From the NCBI RefSeq assembly GCF_001653795.1, contig NZ_CP011514.1, forward strand, positions 310,001 through 374,000: a stretch of 64,000 bases of DNA. The letters are read 5' to 3'. The position numbers and the translations under genes are program-made. The stretch is from Mitsuaria sp. 7. GTDB taxonomy: Bacteria > Pseudomonadota > Gammaproteobacteria > Burkholderiales > Burkholderiaceae_C. Positions within the stretch are counted from its first letter, which is position 1, and each line of letters begins with the position of its first letter. The notes beneath the pieces are model-generated. The model had not been told where the DNA came from. It did no database searches and was given only the letters and a program-made list of their open reading frames with translations. Below, piece after piece: positions 1 to 8,596 of this stretch.

Positions 1-408
1 ATTGCAGCGCTACACCAGGAGGCTAAGGGCTTCCTGACATCTTTCAAGTGGTGCGTGGCGGTGGAAGAGGAGTACGTGGGCTTCATCTTTCCCGGGATAG
101 TCGGCGTGTTCCTGTTCAAGATTCAAGGCATAAGCGAGGCGATTGACGAATGGGTGTGGATCGTCGTCGGAGACTTGCCGCCCGCCTACATCACATGCGA
201 AGAGAGCCCGAATCCCGCGACAGCTCTGGATTCCTACATGGGGGCGATGCGGGAGTGGATTGAAGCGATCGATCGCGGCGATTCCGTCGACGGACTCATT
301 CCCGTCAATGCGCCAGCGACGAGGGAGACGGCCAAGCAACTTGCTGCGCGTCTGAAGTTCATTGATGAAAATATCTTGTCTGGTTATGACGAGGACCTTA
401 AAGCGTAA
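1..408 (+). CDS. hypothetical protein, 5' end outside the window
   Basis: The reading frame is open from base 1 to the TAA at 406-408, and sensible codons precede the first possible GTG (55), so I read this as the C-terminal 135 residues of a longer protein rather than a complete small gene. The visible part is acidic, with two tryptophan-rich patches (FKWCVAVEEE and DEWVWIVVGDLPPAYI) and a helical C-terminal half ending in RLKFIDENIL. No signal peptide or membrane segment is visible. I do not recognise the family. The next gene lies on the opposite strand and converges on it across about 80 bp. Confidence 0.6.
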   Translation: MAALHQEAKGFLTSFKWCVAVEEEYVGFIFPGIVGVFLFKIQGISEAIDEWVWIVVGDLPPAYITCEESPNPATALDSYMGAMREWIEAIDRGDSVDGLIPVNAPATRETAKQLAARLKFIDENILSGYDEDLKA

Positions 409-487
409 GAGCGCTTAAGGTGAGCCCGCGTTGCTCATTTCCAAGGCTCGGTTGAACGCTTCGACCGCTCAATACCCGTTGAGTTCG

Positions 488-1288
488 CTAGTGGCCTTTC
501 CACTCAGGCTTCCTCCGCTCCGTGAACGCCCCCACGCCCTCGCGGAAGTCCGCGCTGCCGTAGCACTGCCGGATCAGGTCGTCGACGTCGGGCAGGTTGC
601 TCGACGTGAGGCGGCGCAGGATCTCCTTGCTCACCGCCTGCGTCACCGGCGCGAGCGGGCTCAGCTTGTCGCAGAGCGCATCCCGCGCGGCGTCCAGCTC
701 GCTCGCGGCGCAGACCGCCTGCAGATAGCCGCACGCCAGCGCCTCGTCCGCGAGCATCGATTCCGCCAGCAGCAGCATGCGCCGCACGCGCTGCGTCCCC
801 CACGCGGCCTGCAGCCGTGCGATGTTGGCCGCCGACAGGGTATTGCCCAGCGTGCGCGCGATGGGCACGGCGAACTTCGCATCCGTCGTCGCGATGCGGA
901 AGTCGCAGGCTGTCGCGATCGCCAGACCGCCGCCGACCGCCCAGCCTTCGATCACCGCGACCGTCGGCATCGGCAGTTGCTCGATGAGCTGGATGCCGTG
1001 GTCGATGCGCCGCTCGTAGGCGACGCCGTCGTCTCCGCCGAGTGCGCCGTCCCGGAACGCGAGGAACTGCGCGATGTCCGTGCCGGCGACGAACGCCTGA
1101 CCGCCCGCGCCGCGAAACACGACGACGCGGATCTCCCGATCGATCGCGAGCGCTTCGCAGTGACTCGCGAGTTGCCCGTACATCTCCCACGTCATCGCAT
1201 TGCGCGCTTCGGGTCGGTCAAAGGTGATCGTGGCGATCGCGCCATCGCGGCTCAGGCGCGTAGCGCCTTGGCTTGTGCTCTCGCTCAT
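488..1288 (-). CDS. enoyl-CoA hydratase/isomerase (crotonase) family protein
   Basis: A 266-residue crotonase-fold protein, normal length for the family. The CoA and oxyanion-hole regions are recognisable (FVAGTDIAQF for the usual FSAGADI, and GWAVGGGLAIATACD). The start ATG at 1288 overlaps the TGA of the upstream CoA-transferase in an ATGA junction, so the two are translationally coupled. The residues where classical hydratases carry catalytic glutamates do not look like glutamate: GGGLAI replaces GGGCEL, and the segment after FAVP lacks the usual E. The protein may therefore be an isomerase, racemase or hydrolase-like member rather than a simple hydratase. It probably acts on the CoA ester formed by the CoA-transferase; the substrate is unknown. 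Confidence 0.85.
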   Translation of the reverse strand: MSESTSQGATRLSRDGAIATITFDRPEARNAMTWEMYGQLASHCEALAIDREIRVVVFRGAGGQAFVAGTDIAQFLAFRDGALGGDDGVAYERRIDHGIQLIEQLPMPTVAVIEGWAVGGGLAIATACDFRIATTDAKFAVPIARTLGNTLSAANIARLQAAWGTQRVRRMLLLAESMLADEALACGYLQAVCAASELDAARDALCDKLSPLAPVTQAVSKEILRRLTSSNLPDVDDLIRQCYGSADFREGVGAFTERRKPEWKGH

Positions 1289-2523
1289 GCGCTCGCCTTT
1301 GTGCGCTTCTCCCCGAAGGCGCCGGCGTCTGCAAGCGCGCGCAGTTCCGCCGCTCCGATGCCGTACTCCGCCATCACCTCGTCGATGTGCTGTCCCAGCA
1401 ACGGCGGCGGATGCCGCACTTCCTGCGGCGTACCCAGCAGCTTCACCGCGAAGCCGATGTTGGGCACGCTGCCTTCGTTCGGATGCTCGATCTCGATGCG
1501 CATCTTGCGATGCTTGCCGTGCTCGCTGTTGAACGCCTGCGGGTAGGTGAGGATCGGGCCGGCCGGGATGCCCGCGGCCAGCATGCGGTCGATCCAGTGC
1601 TCGGTGGTGTCCTGCGCGAAGCTGCGTTCCAGCGAATCGATGAGCTCCTCGCGATTCGCGAGCCGCAAGGCCACGGAGCCGAAGCGTTCCTCGGCCAGCA
1701 GGTCCGGCCGCTCCAGCAGGGTGCAGAGCTTCGTCCACAGCTTCTGATTCGTCGCGCCCATCACGAAGTAGCCGTCCGACGCCTTCACCGCCTGGTACGG
1801 CGCGCTCATGCGGTTGGACGTGCCCAGTGGCGTCGGCTCGCGGCCGGTGCCCCAGTACTCGCAGGTGTCCCACACCGAGAACGCCAGCGCCGAGTCGAAC
1901 AGCGACGCATCCACGTACTGCCCGCGGCCGCTGGCCTTCGCACCGATGTACGCGGACAGCGCCCCGTAGACCGCGAACAGCGCGCAACCGATGTCGGCCA
2001 CCGGCACGCCGGCCTTCACCGGCGGACCGTCGGCATACCCCGTCACGCTCATCACGCCGGACATCGCCTGCGCCATCAGGTCGAAGCCCGGCCGTTCCGA
2101 CCACGGTCCCGATTGCCCGAAGCCCGAGATGCTCACGTACACCAGCGCCGGATTGATCGCGCTCAGCGTCTCGTAGTCCATGCCCAGCCGCTTCATCGCG
2201 CCGGGGCGGTAGTTCTCGATGAGGATGTCCGCTTCCTTCGCCATGCGCAGCAGCACGTGCTTGCCGGCCTCGGACTTCAGATCCAGCGTCACGCTGCGCT
2301 TGTTGCGGTTCATGTTGAGGAAGCCCATGCTGTCGGGCCCCTTCATCTTGAATCCCATGGCCCCGCGGGTCTGGTCGCCTTCGGGCGGCTCGATCTTCAC
2401 GACGTCGGCGCCGAGGTCGGCCAGCAGCATGCACGCATACGGGCCGGCCATGACCTGGCTGATGTCGAGCACGCGCACGCCCTTGAGCGGCAGCGGCCGC
2501 GCGGATTCAGTCGATGCAGTCAT
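1285..2523 (-). CDS. CoA-transferase family III (CaiB/BaiF/formyl-CoA transferase type)
   Basis: A 412-residue cytoplasmic enzyme expected to move CoA between acyl donors and a carboxylic acid. It opens with the typical PLKGVRVLDISQVMAGPYA and contains RPGFDLMAQAMSG, whose Asp is the catalytic residue in this family. ATG 2523 is preceded by AAGGGAG at good spacing; the upstream in-frame GTG at 2589 would lie inside the previous gene. It sits 11 bp after the solute-binding protein gene and overlaps the crotonase by 4 bp. This gives an operon that captures an organic acid, activates it to a CoA thioester and processes it. The actual acid cannot be told from sequence. Confidence 0.92.
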   Translation of the reverse strand: MTASTESARPLPLKGVRVLDISQVMAGPYACMLLADLGADVVKIEPPEGDQTRGAMGFKMKGPDSMGFLNMNRNKRSVTLDLKSEAGKHVLLRMAKEADILIENYRPGAMKRLGMDYETLSAINPALVYVSISGFGQSGPWSERPGFDLMAQAMSGVMSVTGYADGPPVKAGVPVADIGCALFAVYGALSAYIGAKASGRGQYVDASLFDSALAFSVWDTCEYWGTGREPTPLGTSNRMSAPYQAVKASDGYFVMGATNQKLWTKLCTLLERPDLLAEERFGSVALRLANREELIDSLERSFAQDTTEHWIDRMLAAGIPAGPILTYPQAFNSEHGKHRKMRIEIEHPNEGSVPNIGFAVKLLGTPQEVRHPPPLLGQHIDEVMAEYGIGAAELRALADAGAFGEKRTKASA

Positions 2524-2534
2524 CGGTACTCCCT

Positions 2535-3524
2535 TCAGGCTTCCACACGCACGTTCGCGTCCTTCACGACCTTCGCCCACTTCGTGCACTCGGCCTGGAT
2601 GTAGGCGCCGAACTTCTCGCTGGTGCCGCCGGCGTCTTCCGCCCCGAATTCATCGAGCTTCGCGGCGATCTCAGGCAGCGCGAGCACCTTGTTCACGTCC
2701 TGATTCATGCGCTGGACCATCTCGGCGGGCATGCCTTTGGGACCGACCAGGCCGTACCACGACGCCGCGTCCAGGCCGGGGCAGCCCGACTCCGCCAGCG
2801 TGGGAACGTTGGGGTAGCTCTTCGCGCGCTTGATGCGCGTCTGCGCAATCGCGGTGACCTTGCCCTGCTTGATGAAGGGCGTGGCCGCGGTCATCGTGTC
2901 GAAGGCGAAGTCGATCTGGCCGCCCATCAGGTCGACCAGCAGCGCCGACGAGCCCTTGTAGGGCACGTGCGTGGCCTTGACCTTGGTGGCGAGCATGAAC
3001 ATCTCGAGGGCCAGGTGTTGCGCCGAGCCGATGCCCGACGAGCCGAACGAGACCTGACCCGGCTTGCTGCGGCAGAGCTCGACGATCTCCGGCACGGTGC
3101 GGACCTTCTGCGTGTCCACGCAGGTGAGCACGTTGGGCGTGACACCGACCATGACGATGGGGGAGAAGTCGCGGCGCGGGTCGTACTTGACGTTGGGCAT
3201 CAGCGCCGGGGCGATGGCGTTGCTGTTGACGTGCGCCATCAGCAGGGTGGTGCCGTCGGCCGGCTGCTTGGCCACGTAGTCCGCAGCGATGACGCCGGTG
3301 GCGCCGGGCTTGTTCTCGACAAGCACCTGCGTGCCCCACATGACGCTGAGCTTCTGCACGAGCACGCGGGCCAGCACGTCGGTGCCGCCGCCGGCGGCGA
3401 AGCCGACGATGATGCGGATGGGGGTGGTGGGCAGCGGGGCCGCGCGCAGCAGGCTGGGCGCGAGCGTGAGCGCGGGCAGGGCGAGGGCGCCCAGGCCGGC
3501 GCTAGTGAAGGTTCTGCGGCGCAT
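2535..3524 (-). CDS. Bug-family tripartite tricarboxylate transporter substrate-binding protein
   Basis: A 329-residue periplasmic binding protein. The N-terminus MRRRTFTSAGLGALALPALT is a Tat-like or Sec signal, followed after the expected cleavage (LLRAAPLP) by PIRIIVGFAAGGGTDVLAR, the hallmark first strand of Bug proteins. Length is usual for the family. The ATG at 3524 was chosen because the signal peptide starts there; the further 16 codons upstream are not signal-like. No TctA/TctB membrane subunits lie nearby, which is common for Bug proteins in Burkholderiales. Many of these are orphan receptors that are either shared by distant transporters or act as sensors. It shares an operon with the CoA-transferase and crotonase. 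Confidence 0.93.
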   Translation of the reverse strand: MRRRTFTSAGLGALALPALTLAPSLLRAAPLPTTPIRIIVGFAAGGGTDVLARVLVQKLSVMWGTQVLVENKPGATGVIAADYVAKQPADGTTLLMAHVNSNAIAPALMPNVKYDPRRDFSPIVMVGVTPNVLTCVDTQKVRTVPEIVELCRSKPGQVSFGSSGIGSAQHLALEMFMLATKVKATHVPYKGSSALLVDLMGGQIDFAFDTMTAATPFIKQGKVTAIAQTRIKRAKSYPNVPTLAESGCPGLDAASWYGLVGPKGMPAEMVQRMNQDVNKVLALPEIAAKLDEFGAEDAGGTSEKFGAYIQAECTKWAKVVKDANVRVEA

Positions 3525-3593
3525 CGTTGTCTCCGTCGTTGTCGTTGGTCTGTGGGGCCGACTATTGAGCAACGAGGGGGCCGCCGGCCATCG

Positions 3594-4529
3594 CTAATTC
3601 AGCGGATCAGGTTTCGCGAAATTCGTACGCGCGAAGACTTCGGCGACGCTGACCGCCGCCGGCGACAGGCTGGCGGCGGGCCGGCAGCACAGGACGAACT
3701 GGCGATGCGCCCAGGGCTCGGTGATCTCCACGCGCAGGAAGCGGGCGCCGCCCGCGACGGTCTTCGCCACGGCCTTGGGCATCACGCCGATACCGAGCCC
3801 CTGCGCGATCAGCGCCGCGATGCTGTCGAAGCCGCCGACCCGCATGCGCATGCGCAGCAGGCGTCCGGACTCGTTGGCGAGTTTCTCCAGCAGGGCGGAG
3901 ATGGCGGAACCTTCGCCGAGTCCGATGACGTCGCAGGAGAGGATGTTGTCGAGCGTCGCGGGCGCATGCGCGAAGAGCGCATGACCGCGCGGCGCAACCA
4001 GCACGAGCTCGTCGGCGCGATACGGCATCGTCGGCAGGTCGACGGCGCCGAGCGAGGCTTCGAAGATGCCGATGTCGGCGGTGCCGCGCGTGAGCGCCTG
4101 CTGGACGTTGAGGCTGTTCATCTCCTGCAGGTCGATGCTCACGCCGGGGCAGGCGGCGGCGCAGCGCTCGATGTCGGCGGGGACGAACTGCAGGACGGCG
4201 GACTTCGGCGCGGCCAGCCGCACGACGCCCTGCGCACCGCCGACGAAGGACGCGGCGTCGTCCTGCATGCGCAGCACGGTGTGGGTGATGTTGCGGGCGT
4301 GGGCCAGCATCGCGCGGCCGGCGTCGGTCAACGCCATGCCGTGCGGGCGGCGGAGGAAGAGCGGCAGGCCGAATTGCGCTTCCAGCTCGGCGATGCGCCG
4401 CGAGGCCGCGGCCGGCGCGATGTGCAGGCGCTCCGCCGCGCGCGTGACGCTGCCGAGCTCCGCCGTGGCGATGAACAGGTGCACCGTCGTGAGATCGAAG
4501 TGCGGACGGGCGGGGAGCTTCAGCGTCAT
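3594..4529 (-). CDS. LysR-family transcriptional regulator
   Basis: A 311-residue LysR regulator with an N-terminal winged helix-turn-helix (residues about 14-70; ATAELGSVTRAAERLHIAPA then SRRIAELEAQFGLPLF) and a C-terminal effector-binding domain. It lies 70 bp upstream of the Bug gene and reads in the same direction, so it probably leads or controls the bug/CoA-transferase/crotonase operon. ATG 4529 was preferred over the upstream extension because the LysR alignment begins within about 10 residues of it. The ligand is unknown; a carboxylic acid taken up by the neighbouring binding protein would fit. Confidence 0.9.
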   Translation of the reverse strand: MTLKLPARPHFDLTTVHLFIATAELGSVTRAAERLHIAPAAASRRIAELEAQFGLPLFLRRPHGMALTDAGRAMLAHARNITHTVLRMQDDAASFVGGAQGVVRLAAPKSAVLQFVPADIERCAAACPGVSIDLQEMNSLNVQQALTRGTADIGIFEASLGAVDLPTMPYRADELVLVAPRGHALFAHAPATLDNILSCDVIGLGEGSAISALLEKLANESGRLLRMRMRVGGFDSIAALIAQGLGIGVMPKAVAKTVAGGARFLRVEITEPWAHRQFVLCCRPAASLSPAAVSVAEVFARTNFAKPDPLN

Positions 4530-4614
4530 GGCGGGTCGCTCAGGGGAGATGCCGGATTCTGCCGCTGCCCGCGACACCGTCCGGGCACCTCCGCCCGCTC
4601 CCCGCCCGGAGGGA

Positions 4615-6927
4615 TCACATCAACTGGTCCAGCCGGATGGGCAGGTCGCGCACGCGGCGGCCGCACGCGTTGAAGACGGCGTTCGCCACCGCCGCGCCGA
4701 CGCCGGTGATGCCGATCTCGCCGACGCCGCGCGCGCCCATCGGCGTGTGCGGATCGGCGATGTCGGTCCACATCACGTCGATGTCGGGCACATCCATGTG
4801 CACCGGGACGTGGTACTCGGCCAGGCTCGGATTCATGATCCGGCCGTTGCGTTCATCGAACTGCGTCTCCTCGGTCAGCGCCAGGCCCAGGCCCATCACG
4901 ATGCCGCCGCGGAACTGGCTGGAGGCCAGCTTCGGATTGATGATGCGCCCGCAGTCGAAAGAGCCCAGGAAGCGGCTGACGCGCGGCTCGCCGGTGACCG
5001 CGTTCACCCGCACCTCGCAGAACATCGCGCCGAAGGAGTGCATCGACCAGTGCTGCATCTCCAGCGGCGGCGGCGCGCTGGCCTCGACCGTGAGGTCCTC
5101 GCGCTTCGCGCCGGCGAGGAGGTCCGCGAACCGTTGCTGCCGGCCCGGGTCCTGCCGGCTGACGAGCGCCCCGTCGCGCGCCTCGACGTCGTCCGCTTTC
5201 AATCCATGCAGCGGGGACGAGCGGTCGGCGAGTTTCAGGAGCCCTTCGATCAAGGCCTCGCAGGCCAGCATCACCGCCTTGCCGATGGAGGCCGTCTGCT
5301 GGGAGCCGCCCGCCAGCACCAGGCCGGGAAAGCCGGAGTCGCCATAGCTGAAGGTCACGTCGGCCATCGTCAGCCCCAGGCGCTCCGCGGTGATCTGCGT
5401 CTGCGCGGTGGCGGTCCCCATGCCCATCTCATGCGCGGCGATCTGCACATGGACCCGGCCTGCGGAGGACAAGGTGATCCTGGCGGCGCCGCCCGGCATC
5501 CGGTAGTACGGATAGGTCGCCGTCGCGCAGCCCATGCCGACCAGCCATTCGCCGTCGCGGTCCACGCCCGGCCGGGGCTGCCGGTGCCGCCAGCCGAAAC
5601 GTTCCGCGCCGGACTGCCAGGCCTCGGTCAGATGACGTGAGGAGAACGGCGTGCCGGTGGTCGGGTCCTTCTGCGGCTCGTTGCGCAGGCGCAGCGCGAT
5701 CGGGTCCATCTGCAAGGCGACGGCCAGTTCGTCGATGGCCGACTCCAGCGCAAAGGTCCCGACCGACTCGCCGGGCGCGCGCATGAAGGTGTTGGCCAGC
5801 ATGTCGACCTCGGCGGTCTGCACGTCCAGCTTGAAGCTGCCGGCGTTGTACACGCAACGCGCCGGCAGGATGAAGGGCTCCGGCATGTTGTTGTGCGGGG
5901 TCATCGCGACGGTGCCGGTGTGGATCAGCGCGTCGAAGCGGCCGTCGGCCTGCGCGCCGATGGCGACGCGCTGCTCGGTGCAGGTCCGCCCGCCCACGAT
6001 GCGGTGCACGCCCGCGCGCGACAGCATGATGCGCACGGGTCGCCCGACCAGCCGCGACGCCGCCGCGGCCAGCACCTGATGGCGCCAGAGCGTCTTGCTG
6101 CCGAAGCCGCCGCCGACGAAGGGCGAGGTGACGTGCACCTGCTTCTCGTCCAGGTCGAAGATCTGAGCCAGCGTCCAGGCGCAATGCGCCACGCCTTGGG
6201 ACGCGTCGTGGACGTGGAGCTCCTCGCCGTGCCACGCCAGCGTCGCCGCGTGCAGCTCGATCGGGTTGTGGTTGTAGCGCGGCGTGGTGTAGATCGCGTC
6301 CACGCGGTGCGGCGCGGCGAGCAGGGCGGTCTCGGCATCGCCGACCTCGGTGTGCAGCGGCTCGCCCTGGAAGACGCCAGTCTTCGTGCCCTTGGCCTTG
6401 GCATCGTCGAAGGAGGTCGTCGCCGCTTCCGTCTCGTAGGTCGCACGGATCAGCGATGCGGCGTGATCGGCCTGCTCCTGGGAGTCGGCGAGCACCAGCG
6501 CGATGGGTTGGCCGTTCCAGTGGACGCGGTCGTCCTGCATCACCGGCAGATCGTCGCCACCGGCGGCCTTCTCCTTGGTCAGGAACAGCGGCGACGGTTT
6601 CATCTTCGGCGCGTTGTGATGCGTCATCACCAGGGCGACACCGGCGGCCGATTCGGCCCCGGCGACGTCGAGCGTGGAGACGCGCCCCTTGGCGATGGTG
6701 CTGTAGACGAGCGCGGCGTACAGCAGACCGTCCATGGGGAACTCGGCAGCGAAGCGCGCTTCCCCCTTCACCTTAAGCGGCCCGTCGACCCGCGACACCG
6801 ACGCGCCGACGAGTCCCGCGCGGCGCTCGATCAGCGGATCGGGCTTCCCGCCCGGCATCCAGGCATCGGGCGCGACCTCGATGGCCTTCTTCATCGCCGC
6901 GGTCGCGGCATCCTTGAGCAGGCTCAT
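4615..6927 (-). CDS. paoC: xanthine dehydrogenase-family molybdenum-binding subunit (PaoC-like aldehyde oxidoreductase)
   Basis: A 770-residue catalytic subunit that should hold the molybdenum cofactor (cytosine dinucleotide type in PaoC) and oxidise aldehydes. The first domain (residues about 40-160) begins with GLVGASVSRVDGPLKVKGEA. The Moco-binding region includes SPFVGGGFGSKT and MRAPGESVGTFALESAIDELA, and the C-terminus carries RGVGEIGITGVG, where E737 is the catalytic base of this family. It is the last gene of a paoA-paoB-paoC order. Its ATG overlaps the TGA of the FAD subunit by 4 bp. No PaoD-type maturation factor is adjacent. The enzyme family is secure; the exact substrate is not. 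Confidence 0.93.
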   Translation of the reverse strand: MSLLKDAATAAMKKAIEVAPDAWMPGGKPDPLIERRAGLVGASVSRVDGPLKVKGEARFAAEFPMDGLLYAALVYSTIAKGRVSTLDVAGAESAAGVALVMTHHNAPKMKPSPLFLTKEKAAGGDDLPVMQDDRVHWNGQPIALVLADSQEQADHAASLIRATYETEAATTSFDDAKAKGTKTGVFQGEPLHTEVGDAETALLAAPHRVDAIYTTPRYNHNPIELHAATLAWHGEELHVHDASQGVAHCAWTLAQIFDLDEKQVHVTSPFVGGGFGSKTLWRHQVLAAAASRLVGRPVRIMLSRAGVHRIVGGRTCTEQRVAIGAQADGRFDALIHTGTVAMTPHNNMPEPFILPARCVYNAGSFKLDVQTAEVDMLANTFMRAPGESVGTFALESAIDELAVALQMDPIALRLRNEPQKDPTTGTPFSSRHLTEAWQSGAERFGWRHRQPRPGVDRDGEWLVGMGCATATYPYYRMPGGAARITLSSAGRVHVQIAAHEMGMGTATAQTQITAERLGLTMADVTFSYGDSGFPGLVLAGGSQQTASIGKAVMLACEALIEGLLKLADRSSPLHGLKADDVEARDGALVSRQDPGRQQRFADLLAGAKREDLTVEASAPPPLEMQHWSMHSFGAMFCEVRVNAVTGEPRVSRFLGSFDCGRIINPKLASSQFRGGIVMGLGLALTEETQFDERNGRIMNPSLAEYHVPVHMDVPDIDVMWTDIADPHTPMGARGVGEIGITGVGAAVANAVFNACGRRVRDLPIRLDQLM

Positions 6928-7910
6928 GGCTGGGTCTCCGTCAGTTGGCGCAGCACGGCGGTCGCCGTGCGGCGCGCGAGATCGATCTTGAAGGCGTTGT
7001 CGCGCAGCGGCCGGGCGTCGGCCAGTTCCGCATCGATCGCGGCGAGGAAGCTGGCTTCCGTGGCCGGCTTGCCCCTCAGGTGCGCTTCGGCCTTGAATGC
7101 GCGCCAGGGCTTGTGGGCGACTCCGCCAAGCGCGAGGCGGACGTCCTTCACCGCGTCGCCGTCGAGTTCGAGCGCCGCCGCGACGGAGACCAGCGCGAAG
7201 GCGTAGCTGGATCGATCGCGCACCTTGCGGTAGGTGGACCGGGTCGCGAAGGGCAGCGCCGGCAGTTCCACGGCGGTGATCAACTCGCCCGGACGCAGCT
7301 GGGTGTCGATGTCGGGACGATCGTCCGGCAGGCGATGGAAATCAACCAGCGGCAGCGACCGGTCGCCGTCCGCGTGCCGCAGATGCACGACCGCGTCCAG
7401 CGCTGCGAGCGCCACGCATAGATCGGACGGATGCGTCGCCACGCAGTGCGACGACGCGCCCAGGATCGCGTGCATGCGGTTGAAACCGTCGACCGCGTCG
7501 CAGCCTTGCCCAGGTTGGCGCTTGTTGCAGCGGGAGCCATCGTCGTCGTAGAAGTAGGCGCATCGCGTGCGCTGCATCAGGTTGCCGCCGACGGTCGCCA
7601 TGTTGCGGATCTGCGCGGAGGCCCCGGCCACGATCGCGCGTGACAGCACCGGGAAGCGCTCGCGCACGGCGGCGTGGCTGGCCAGCGCCGTGTTGCGCAC
7701 GCCGGCGCCGATGGTGATGCGGCCGTCGTCGTGCGCGGTGATGTCGGTGGCGAGCCCGGTAACGTCGACCAGCGCGTCGGGTTGCTCCAGCGTTTCGCGG
7801 AGCAGGTCCACGAGGTTGGTGCCGCCGCCGAGGTACTTCGCGCCAGGGCGGGCTCCCCACCGCACGGCTTGCGCCGCATCGCCGGCGCGGCTGTAGGTGA
7901 ACGGCTTCAT
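6924..7910 (-). CDS. paoB: FAD-binding subunit of aldehyde oxidoreductase (PaoB-like)
   Basis: A 328-residue FAD_binding_5/CO dehydrogenase flavoprotein-type subunit. It has the FAD loops YLGGGTNLVDLLR and IRNMATVGGNLMQRTRC. An inserted cysteine loop follows (C in RCAYFYDDDGSRC, then C in PGQGCDAVDG and SSHCVATHPSD). It closely resembles the extra [4Fe-4S] cluster loop of E. coli PaoB, so a third iron-sulphur centre is likely. The ATG at 7910 overlaps the TGA of the 2Fe-2S subunit, and its own TGA overlaps the next start, so all three subunits are translationally coupled. The longer upstream frame is a shadow of the repetitive end of paoA. Confidence 0.92.
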   Translation of the reverse strand: MKPFTYSRAGDAAQAVRWGARPGAKYLGGGTNLVDLLRETLEQPDALVDVTGLATDITAHDDGRITIGAGVRNTALASHAAVRERFPVLSRAIVAGASAQIRNMATVGGNLMQRTRCAYFYDDDGSRCNKRQPGQGCDAVDGFNRMHAILGASSHCVATHPSDLCVALAALDAVVHLRHADGDRSLPLVDFHRLPDDRPDIDTQLRPGELITAVELPALPFATRSTYRKVRDRSSYAFALVSVAAALELDGDAVKDVRLALGGVAHKPWRAFKAEAHLRGKPATEASFLAAIDAELADARPLRDNAFKIDLARRTATAVLRQLTETQP

Positions 7911-8503
7911 TGCGCGGTCTCCACGGTCTGCGCGTCGACCCGGGCGCTGGCATCGGCTCTCGCGTCGACATCGACATCGGCCCCAACATCGGCATCGGCA
8001 TCGGCATCGGCACCGACGGTGGCGGCGATCGCCTCCACGATGCCGTTGTAAGCGCCGCATCGGCAAAGATTGCCGCTCATGCGCTCGCGCAGTTCCTCGC
8101 GGGTCAGCGCGATGACGCGGGTGGAGAGGTCACGCGTGACGTGGCTGGGCACGCCGCGTCGACATTCCTCGGCCATGCCCACGGCCGAGCAGATCTGGCC
8201 GGGCGTGCAGTAGCCGCACTGGAAGCCGTCGTGGTCGATGAAGGCCTGCTGCAGGGGATGCAGGCCGCCCTGGGTCGCGAGGCCCTCGATCGTCGTGACC
8301 GAGCGCCCCTCGTACTGCACGGCGAGCGCGAGGCAGCCGAGGATCCGCTCGCCGTCGACCAGGACGGTGCAGGCGCCGCAGGCCCCTTGGTCGCAGCCCT
8401 TCTTCGATCCGGCCAGCTGCAGGTGCTCCCGCAGGAAATCGAGCAGCGAGACGCGCGGGTCGTCCGGCAAGGGCACGGACGTTCCGTTGATGGTGATGGA
8501 CAC
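7907..8503 (-). CDS. paoA: 2Fe-2S subunit of aldehyde oxidoreductase (PaoA-like) with Asp/Ala repeat tail
   Basis: A 198-residue electron-transfer subunit with two [2Fe-2S] domains. The plant-type ferredoxin motif is KGCDQGACGACTV and the second cluster motif is CGYCTPGQ plus NLCRCGAY. GTG 8503 is preferred because VSITINGTSVPLP matches the family start and GGAG precedes it; a TTG at 8545 is possible. No Tat signal is visible, unlike periplasmic E. coli PaoA, so the complex may be cytoplasmic. After the conserved domain (ending IVEAIAATVG) comes an odd tail of about 34 residues made largely of alternating Ala and Asp, encoded by hexanucleotide repeats. Such a tail is not part of the family. 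Confidence 0.88.
   Translation of the reverse strand: MSITINGTSVPLPDDPRVSLLDFLREHLQLAGSKKGCDQGACGACTVLVDGERILGCLALAVQYEGRSVTTIEGLATQGGLHPLQQAFIDHDGFQCGYCTPGQICSAVGMAEECRRGVPSHVTRDLSTRVIALTREELRERMSGNLCRCGAYNGIVEAIAATVGADADADADVGADVDVDARADASARVDAQTVETAQ
7925..8018 (+). repeat. hexanucleotide-type repeats encoding the PaoA tail
   Basis: On the plus strand CATCGG occurs four times in tandem at 7987-8010, flanked by degenerate relatives (GACATC, CACCGA, GCGTCGAC). They translate on the minus strand into the Asp/Ala tail of the 2Fe-2S subunit. Because the unit is 6 bp, gain or loss of units would keep the frame. Confidence 0.75.
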
Positions 8504-8596
8504 GGTGCAAGCTCCGCAAAGCCGAGGAAGCCCGGGAACTGGCAAGCCCGAGGCCCGTCGCCTGTACGACGGTGGCGGAACCGCAGAGAAGGGGGA

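Noticed and set aside
1273..4673. long plus-strand open frames (443 and 719 codons)
   Set aside because: Antisense to the CoA-transferase, Bug and LysR genes, which have clear family motifs.
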